Assembly (NCBI RefSeq): GCF_949987535.1
Contig: NC_080074.1
Span: 42,949,641 to 43,013,640, forward strand
Origin: Balaenoptera acutorostrata
Lineage: Eukaryota; Chordata; Mammalia; Artiodactyla; Balaenopteridae
Length of the DNA stretch: 64,000 nt
Direction: 5' to 3'
In this document: one piece after another, positions 57,930 through 64,000 of the stretch
Layout: each line of letters starts with the position of its first letter
Numbering within the stretch: the stretch's first letter is position 1
Program-made: the position numbers and the translations under genes
Notes under the pieces: model-generated
What the model was told of the DNA's origin: nothing
Database searches by the model: none
What the model saw: the letters and a program-made list of their open reading frames with translations, nothing else

Positions 57930-58781
57930 CATATAAAACAAATATTAACAAATCTAAAGGGAGAAATAGAAAGCAATACAATAATAGTAGTGGACTTTAA
58001 TAGCCTACTTTCATCAATGAATAGATGATCCAGACAGAAAATCAATAAGGAGACACTGGCCTTAAATGACATGTTATATTAGATTGAGCTAATAGACATA
58101 TATAGAACATTCCATCCAAAAGCAACAGAATGCCATTCGCCTCAAGCACACCTGGAACATTCTCCAGGACAGATCACATGCCAGACCACAAATAATAAAT
58201 TTAAGAAGACTGAAATCATATCAAACATCTTTTCTAATCACAATGGTATGAAACTAGAAATCAATTACAGGTAGAAAACTGGAAAATTCACAAATATAAG
58301 GGGATTAAACAACATGCTACTGAACAACCAATGGGTCAAAGAAGAAATCAAAAGAGAAATTAAAATATATCTTGAGAAAAATGGAAGTAGAAATAGAACA
58401 TACTGAAACTTATGGAATGCAGGAAAAGCAGTTCTAAGAGGGAAGTTCATAGCAACAAATGTCTACATTAAGAAACAAGAAAGATCTAAAATATATATAT
58501 GTATATTTTTTGGTTGCACTGCATGTGGAATCTTAGTTCCCTGACCAGGGATTGAACCTGCACCCCTTGCATTGGAAGCACGAAGTCTTAACCACTAGAC
58601 TGCCAGGGAAGTCCTGAAAGATCTCAAATAAATAACCTAACTTTACACCTCAAGGAACTGGAAAAAGAAAAACAAACTAAGCCCAAAATTAGTAGAAGGA
58701 AGGAAATAACAAAGATCAGAGTCGAAATAAATGATATAGAGACTAAAAAGACAATAGAAAAGATCAATGAAACTAAGAGGT
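57930..58781 (+). mobile_element. Older L1, ORF2 endonuclease-to-linker region
   Basis: Forward sequence matching ORF2 around aatagtagtggactttaata, ccaggacagatcacatgcca and aagcccaaaattagtagaag. All frames are broken. It stops abruptly at 58781, where a reverse-oriented L1 begins. A SINE interrupts it at 58493-58615. Confidence 0.8.
58493..58615 (-). mobile_element. CHR-type SINE, short form, inside L1
   Basis: Reverse short copy. The TSD gaaagatctaaaat / gaaagatctcaaat is 14 bp with one mismatch, at 58479-58492 and 58616-58629. Confidence 0.92.
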
Positions 58782-58783
58782 TT

Positions 58784-59705
58784 TTTTTTAATAGAGATAT
58801 AATTTACATATAACATTATATTAGTTTCAGGTGTACAACATAATGATTTGACATTTGGATATATTGCAAAATAACCACAATAACATCCATCACCACACAC
58901 AGTTTCAATTTTTTTTCTTGTGATGAGAACTTTTAAGATCTACTCTCTTAGCAACTTCCAAATATACAATACAGTATGGTTAACTATAGTCACCACGCTG
59001 TACATTACATCCCCAGGACTTATTTATTTTATAACTAGAAGTTTGTACCTTTTGACCACCACCACACATTTTGCCCATCCCCACCCCCTGCGTCTGGCAA
59101 CTACCAATGTGCTCTATTTATGAGTTTGGGGGTTTTTTGTTTGTTGTTTTTGGTTTTGTTTTTAATTTAATTTAATTTTATTTTATTTTTTAAATTTTTA
59201 TTTATTTTTGGCTTCATTGGGTCTTCATTGCTCTGCATGGGCTTTCCCTAGTTGCAGCGAGAGGGGGCTTCTCTTGTTGCAGGGAATGGACTCTAGGCGT
59301 GTGGGCTTTGGTAATTGTGGCATGCAGGCTTCAGTAGTTGTGGCACATGGGCTTAGTTGCTCCGCAGCATGTGGGATCTTCCCAGACCAGGGCTCGAACC
59401 CGTGTCCCCTGCATTGGCAGGTGGATCCTTAACCACTACACCACCAGGGAAGTCCCTGTTTTTGTTTTTTAGATTGTACATGTAAGTGAGATCATATGGT
59501 ATTTATCTTTCTCCACCTGACTTATTTCACTTGGCATAATGTGCTCAAGATCCATCCATGTTGTTGCAAATGTCAGAATTTCCTTCTTTTTCATGGCTGA
59601 ATAATACATATATATTACATTTTCTTGATCTATTCATCCATCAGTGGGCACTTAGGTTGCTTCCATGTCTTGGCTATGGTAAATAATGCTGCAATGAATA
59701 TTGAA
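58784..59705 (-). mobile_element. Older L1 3' end, reverse orientation
   Basis: Starts with the reversed A tail (ttttttttta) and an older L1 3' UTR (gtttcaggtgtacaacataa; ctatagtcaccacgctgtac), then the end of ORF2 (ccatccatgttgttgcaaat). It ends near 59705. A SINE interrupts it at 59158-59456. Confidence 0.85.
59158..59456 (-). mobile_element. CHR-type SINE, long form, inside L1
   Basis: Reverse copy with an (ATTT)n/(AATTT)n tail and a somewhat shortened body. Flanks tgtttttggtttt (59145-59157) and tgtttttgttttt (59457-59469) form a TSD with one mismatch, in low-complexity sequence. Confidence 0.92.
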
Positions 59706-60544
59706 ATTCTTATTGAAATTATTGGCTCATGTAAGGGTTTTTAATGGGTGTTAAAGGATGAGCTTCATGTTTGAAGGGGAAGTGGACATCTCTATACTAT
59801 CAAAGTAATGTCATACAAATTACTTCCTAGTCACAAGTTTATAAAGTAGGGATAAGACTGCCATATCATTAATTCAGTTATCAGTCTAAGCATCAATAAT
59901 TGTCGTCAGTCAAATAGCATGAAAGATGCTGTATAAAAATATACTACATCACCTACAAGTATTCTAGCCCAAAATGTTTATCTTGAATCGATCAAGTCTT
60001 CACATTTAATATCTTTTAAAGAAAGAGTTCAAAAAGCCATTTTTACAACTATCAAAAATCATGTTCTCATTTGCTAAGTGACTGGGAAGGCAGAAAAATA
60101 AGGAAATGTATGCATTGTGCTTAGAGATAAATTTTGTTTTACTATGATTCACTGTACTTAAGAAATAAGCTTGGCAAGAGGTGACTCCATAAGGTCTGGT
60201 TGGAAGTCTTACTTGAATGGAAAACACAACTCTGAAATTGAGTCAACCTCCTGGTTGCTAACGAAGTGGCTTTCATTCTTACATTATATGTGAGATCCTG
60301 ATATTTGAATTGGGGATTGTCCAGATTCTTAAATAAACCTGCTTGCATGGCCTGAGGTTATGCTCGTCTATGTATTTTTTGTAATTCTCAGAATTAGGCC
60401 AGTTGATGGAAAAGGTTTGGTATCAACAGAAAGTCGGTAGCGTGTGTAGTCTGTGTATTATTTTCTTCCAACTGAGTAGAGTGAAAATACAGTTAGAAAT
60501 ATTATGTAGAATGCAGTATTTCCAAAAGGTAGTAATCATAACAG
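59706..60544. other. No recognisable feature
   Basis: Nothing recognised. Confidence 0.45.
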
Positions 60545-60742
60545 TTTATATTTCTTGAGTTCTATAATTCCTATAACAATATGGTAAAATAGATTTTTTT
60601 TTTTAACTCCACATTAGAGATGAGGAAAGGAGCCTTGGTGAGGTCACACAGCTAATAAATGATATGGTTGAGATTAAAACCGAGATCTGTCTGACTTTAT
60701 ATAGAGTTGGAGCTCAACCCCTCTACACTACACTACTTCAGT
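60545..60742 (-). mobile_element. MIR element
   Basis: Reverse MIR: ccacattagagatgaggaaa, tcacacagctaataaatga, then the head with gctcaacccctctacactac. A T run interrupts the start. Confidence 0.8.
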
Positions 60743-61408
60743 GAGTCAAATTTATATTAATAAACTTTGTAATATTGATTGAAGTGATTTTTGAGATTTT
60801 TCTGGACCTAATAGTAATACTAACTCATAAGTTTCTAAATTAAAACTACTAACCTAATGGGAACATTTATGCATGAAATGAAAGTATTAATACTTAGTTC
60901 TTATCAAATATTAGCACTAAAGAAATAAAACATTAACAGAATACTTTTGGTTTTTTTTTCAGATGTCAGTGCTATTCAAGGCAAAGCCTAAACTTTTACT
61001 TGACATTTTTTGCTACTTTTTACGAATTTGACAGTTGTGCATTTGGAATCTGTTCAAATTCTATTTGTAGTTAAATCATGTGAATGCCAAGATCAGTACA
61101 TCTGCTTCTTAGCATCTCTAGAGTAATCTGTATTTGAAAAATGCCTTATATAAATTTAAACATGTTAACATGCTCAATCAGATTTATTTACCACAGGTTA
61201 TATGATGTTAGGCTTTTCACAGTAGTTTAAAAAAGGTTTGGAGCAAATAATAGGTAGAATGAGTTGCTTTTGATTTGAATACTTTTACTCAAAATAATCA
61301 TAGACATGATAAGGAGGAAATGATTACTATATTTGGTGAAGGGTAGAAAATAAGTAATAATTGTAGAGTACATTTCCATGAGCCTGACCTATAGGTAGAG
61401 AAAAGAAA
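60743..61408. other. No recognisable feature
   Basis: Nothing recognised. Confidence 0.45.
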
Positions 61409-61420
61409 GTAACATTTTTT

Positions 61421-61745
61421 TTTTTTTTCCCTACTTTTATTTATTTATTTATTTATTTTTGGCTGTGTTGGGTCTTCGGTTCGTGCGAGGGCTTTCTCCA
61501 GTTGCGGCAAGTGGGGGCCACTCTTCATTGCGGTGCGGGGACCGCTCTTCATCGCGGTGCGCGGGCCTTTCACTATCGCGGCGCCTCCCGTTGCGGGGCA
61601 CAGGCTCCAGACGCGCAGGCTCAGCAGCTGTGGCTCACGGGCCCAGCCGCTCCGCGGCATGTGGGATCCTCCCAGACCAGGGCTCAAACCCGTGTCCCCT
61701 GCATTGGCAGGCAGACTCTCAACCACTGCGCCACCAGGGAAGCCC
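61421..61745 (-). mobile_element. CHR-type SINE, long form, with internal duplication
   Basis: Reverse full copy with an (ATTT)n tail and a high-CpG, little-diverged body. Two adjacent 24-bp units at 61518-61541 and 61542-61565 (about 20/24 identical) replace the single unit of other copies. The TSD is agtaacat plus T-rich bases, at 61409-61420 and 61746-61757. Confidence 0.94.
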
Positions 61746-61794
61746 AGTAACATGTTTTGAAGGTCTTTTTTTTTTTTTTTTAAATCAGGGGCAC

Positions 61795-61823
61795 AGTTAT
61801 AGTTGAGAGTTATAGTTGAGAGT
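61795..61823. repeat. Perfect 13-bp tandem duplication
   Basis: The unit agttatagttgag occurs at 61795-61807 and 61808-61820, followed by three more bases of the unit. Confidence 0.95.
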
Positions 61824-64000
61824 ATGTGTCCTTAAGAAATGAGACATTTAAAAAAACATAATCACATATCATTATTATAAACAATCAATAATTCCTTAAT
61901 ATCATGTAACATGCAGTATTAAAATTTCCGATATCTCACTAATTTTTTTTATAAAAGTGGTTTGTTTGAATCAGAATCTAAAAAAGGACCATACATTGCA
62001 TTCGGTTGATATGTCTGATGAGTCTATTTTAATCCATAACAGTGCCCGCCTTTTATTTTTTGCCTTTATTTGTGAATAAAGGTCATTATCTTCTAGAATT
62101 TTCCCTGTTCTTAGTTTAGATTCTTGTATTTATATAGTGTACTACTTTTGTAGTAAGTTAAGGAAGGTGGGGAGAGTTAGAATGCAAATGATGTCAGGTC
62201 CAAGACTATTGGCTGACAGCAATAGGAAGTTAGGGGGAAGTAATCAACAATGGGGGACCACCAGGGGTGAAGTCTTTGGCCATCTCTGGAAAGGAGCTGA
62301 CATTCAAAGACAAAGTCTTAAATGGAGCTGTGCCAACTCCAGTCCATTTTCAGGAGGGGGTTACAGAGATTAGTGGTTAAAGGAAAGGACTGGGGGAATG
62401 GGAGTGGGAGCGTGGTCTTAGCTGTATATGTAAGAATACTAGGCAAAAGTAAAGCTCGCACAGGAATTGACTGAAAACAACTAGGGAAGAATATCAACAA
62501 GGCCCAGAACAGAGGGATAAACCTGACCGGAACGCACTAGGTGGATGTTATTGGAACGCAGAGTAGGTGCCTTTTTTCTCCCCCTTGTCACCTCTGGGTA
62601 CCAAGGTTCTAGGAGGGTAGGAGAGACACCCAATACCTAGGGTATCTGGTAGCAGGCATCTAGATAAGTAGGACCTGTCCTTGTTGGGAGGGGTAGGTAG
62701 ATGGCTGCTACCTGATAATGCTGGAGTATGGCAACTTCACTGCCAGCAGAGACCAGCAGAAAGGACAGTTTTGAAACACTGTTCGTTTATAGGGCGGGGC
62801 CTCTTGCTAGCTTCGCATTCATTTCAGGGAAGAGGTGGAGTAACCTACAGATTCTTAATAATTTTTTTTTCTTTGTAAATAGGATAGGCCTCGGTCCCAG
62901 TAAAACTGATAACTTATTAAATTGAAGAATTAAGGTGCAATTTGGTTTAAACAAATTGAATTACTTGTGACCTCTCAGAAAGTTTATAGATATATAAATA
63001 CAGGTTGAACAAAGTTAACTGGAATAATCTATACTAGTAATATATAATCTTTTATATGTTAAAAGATACAAAGAAATAAAAGTCATTTGAACATTCTGTA
63101 GTGAAATAATAGTTTTATCAAGAAAGCATTATAGAAGTAAGTATATTTTGAATATTATCATGAGGTTGAAGGAAAGAAAGATAGTAAAGTTTGGGTTAAA
63201 GAAAGTTATAATTTCTTTGCATTATAGTTACCACAATTTTAGAAATTTAAGGGATTATGTGTTCTATGTTTCCCATGTTTACATAATTGTAATAACAGCC
63301 TTTTATACACTCTCCTAAAATTGAAATGAAAAACATATTTACAACCTGGAAAGCATAGTCTAGGTAGCCATCAGAAAGAAATGGCTTCTTTTAAAAATTT
63401 ATTTGGAATTTAGGGTGCCCTCTGAGCTGAATTAAAACTCAGGAGTCAATCCTTACACCTGAGCATAAATTTATAACTATTTCCAGAGATGATGTTAAAA
63501 GTCAGCATGCACCTAACTTTGAATAGGCAATGTGGGTGGAAAGAGTAGGCAGAGCTTTTCACTAAGACTTAATTGTCCTTAACCTGTGAATACATAATTA
63601 CATAATTCATTATGATGAACTTTCATTTTTAGACTTCTGTGGTGGGAATCATTAATTCTTCATAGTTATGTGAAAAAAGTATATAATTCTGTTTTTTATT
63701 ATTCTAAATCATGATCTTCTAAATATACGTTAATTTCTTAGTCTGATTATTAATGAAATATCTTCATTGGTACATTATGCAAATTTGAACTAAGAATGTC
63801 ATTATGAAGAAAAACACTTAAAATGCTGCACCAGTACAGTTATTTAAAAAGAGAATACCAACAAAATATTAATACAGTTTTGCCTATATGGATGAGAACA
63901 GAGGAAAATAATGGAAATGTTTAGTGTTTTTGCTTTTAAGGGCATATATTAGATGGAGATAATAATACAAATGGGTGACATACTTGGTCTGATGAGGTCT
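61824..64000. other. No confident feature
   Basis: 2.2 kb without a confident call. The region 61950-62110 (tttgaatcagaatctaaaaa; tcggttgatatgtctgatga) resembles an old dispersed repeat I cannot name. Open frames at 62137-62373 and 62681-62925 have no recognised similarity. Confidence 0.4.

Noticed and set aside
1..64000. CRISPR arrays, operons, Shine-Dalgarno sites or other prokaryotic signals
   Set aside because: The sequence is mammalian; the regular repeats are microsatellites and interspersed elements, with no spacer-repeat structure.
1..64000. A ruminant genome as the source
   Set aside because: CHR SINEs also occur in ruminants, but no BovB, Bov-A2 or ART2A copies were recognised in 64 kb, where several would be expected.

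Overview
The window looks like non-coding mammalian nuclear DNA, either intergenic or a large intron. I found no host gene exon, functional tRNA or rRNA gene, CRISPR array or operon-like arrangement. The closest thing to a host gene is a broken, intronless 14-3-3 theta (YWHAQ) pseudogene on the minus strand near 27.96-28.89 kb. Almost everything else I can identify is transposon-derived. No previously undescribed biological system is visible.

Organism: about twenty copies of a tRNA-Glu-derived SINE of the CHR type are scattered through the window, many with target-site duplications (TSDs) of 10-17 bp. CHR SINEs are known from whales, hippos and ruminants. No BovB, Bov-A2 or ART2A ruminant repeats were recognised, and the youngest L1 elements have artiodactyl/cetacean-style 3' ends. 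The best inference is a cetacean, with hippopotamus as the alternative.

Layout: 0-13 kb holds SINEs, MIRs, two young L1 3' ends (one with a 5' inversion), a likely ERV1 LTR, a 240-nt purine tract and two MER5A-like hAT elements. 13.6-16.3 kb is a nested stack: an L1 inside a MIR, a CHR SINE inside that L1, and a hAT element next to it. 18.6-20.0 kb is a long L2 remnant. 24.34-27.46 kb is a minus-strand L1 with two internal deletions, one of which joins ORF1 to ORF2 in frame; its reverse-transcriptase block is still open for 338 codons. 28-31 kb holds the 14-3-3 pseudogene, SINEs and a solo MLT1 LTR with a perfect 5-bp TSD. 35-46 kb holds L2, MLT1 and ERV1 LTR fragments, a young L1 3' end, and an old L1 carrying a nested younger one. 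46.8-48.6 kb is an old hAT transposon with a Tigger/MER2-like element inside it. 48.9-50.5 kb is a MaLR (MLT1) LTR with adjoining internal sequence. 53.15-55.74 kb is a second 5'-inverted L1. 57.9-59.7 kb contains two older L1 segments in opposite orientations, each hit by a SINE. The last 2.2 kb has no confident annotation.

Interactions: the only functional relationship visible is between parasites. L1 machinery would have supplied reverse transcription and A-rich target cleavage for the L1s, the CHR SINEs and the processed pseudogene. The MIR, L2, hAT, Tigger and MaLR remnants are an older layer that received the younger insertions. Family names come from memory of consensus sequences; no database search was possible.
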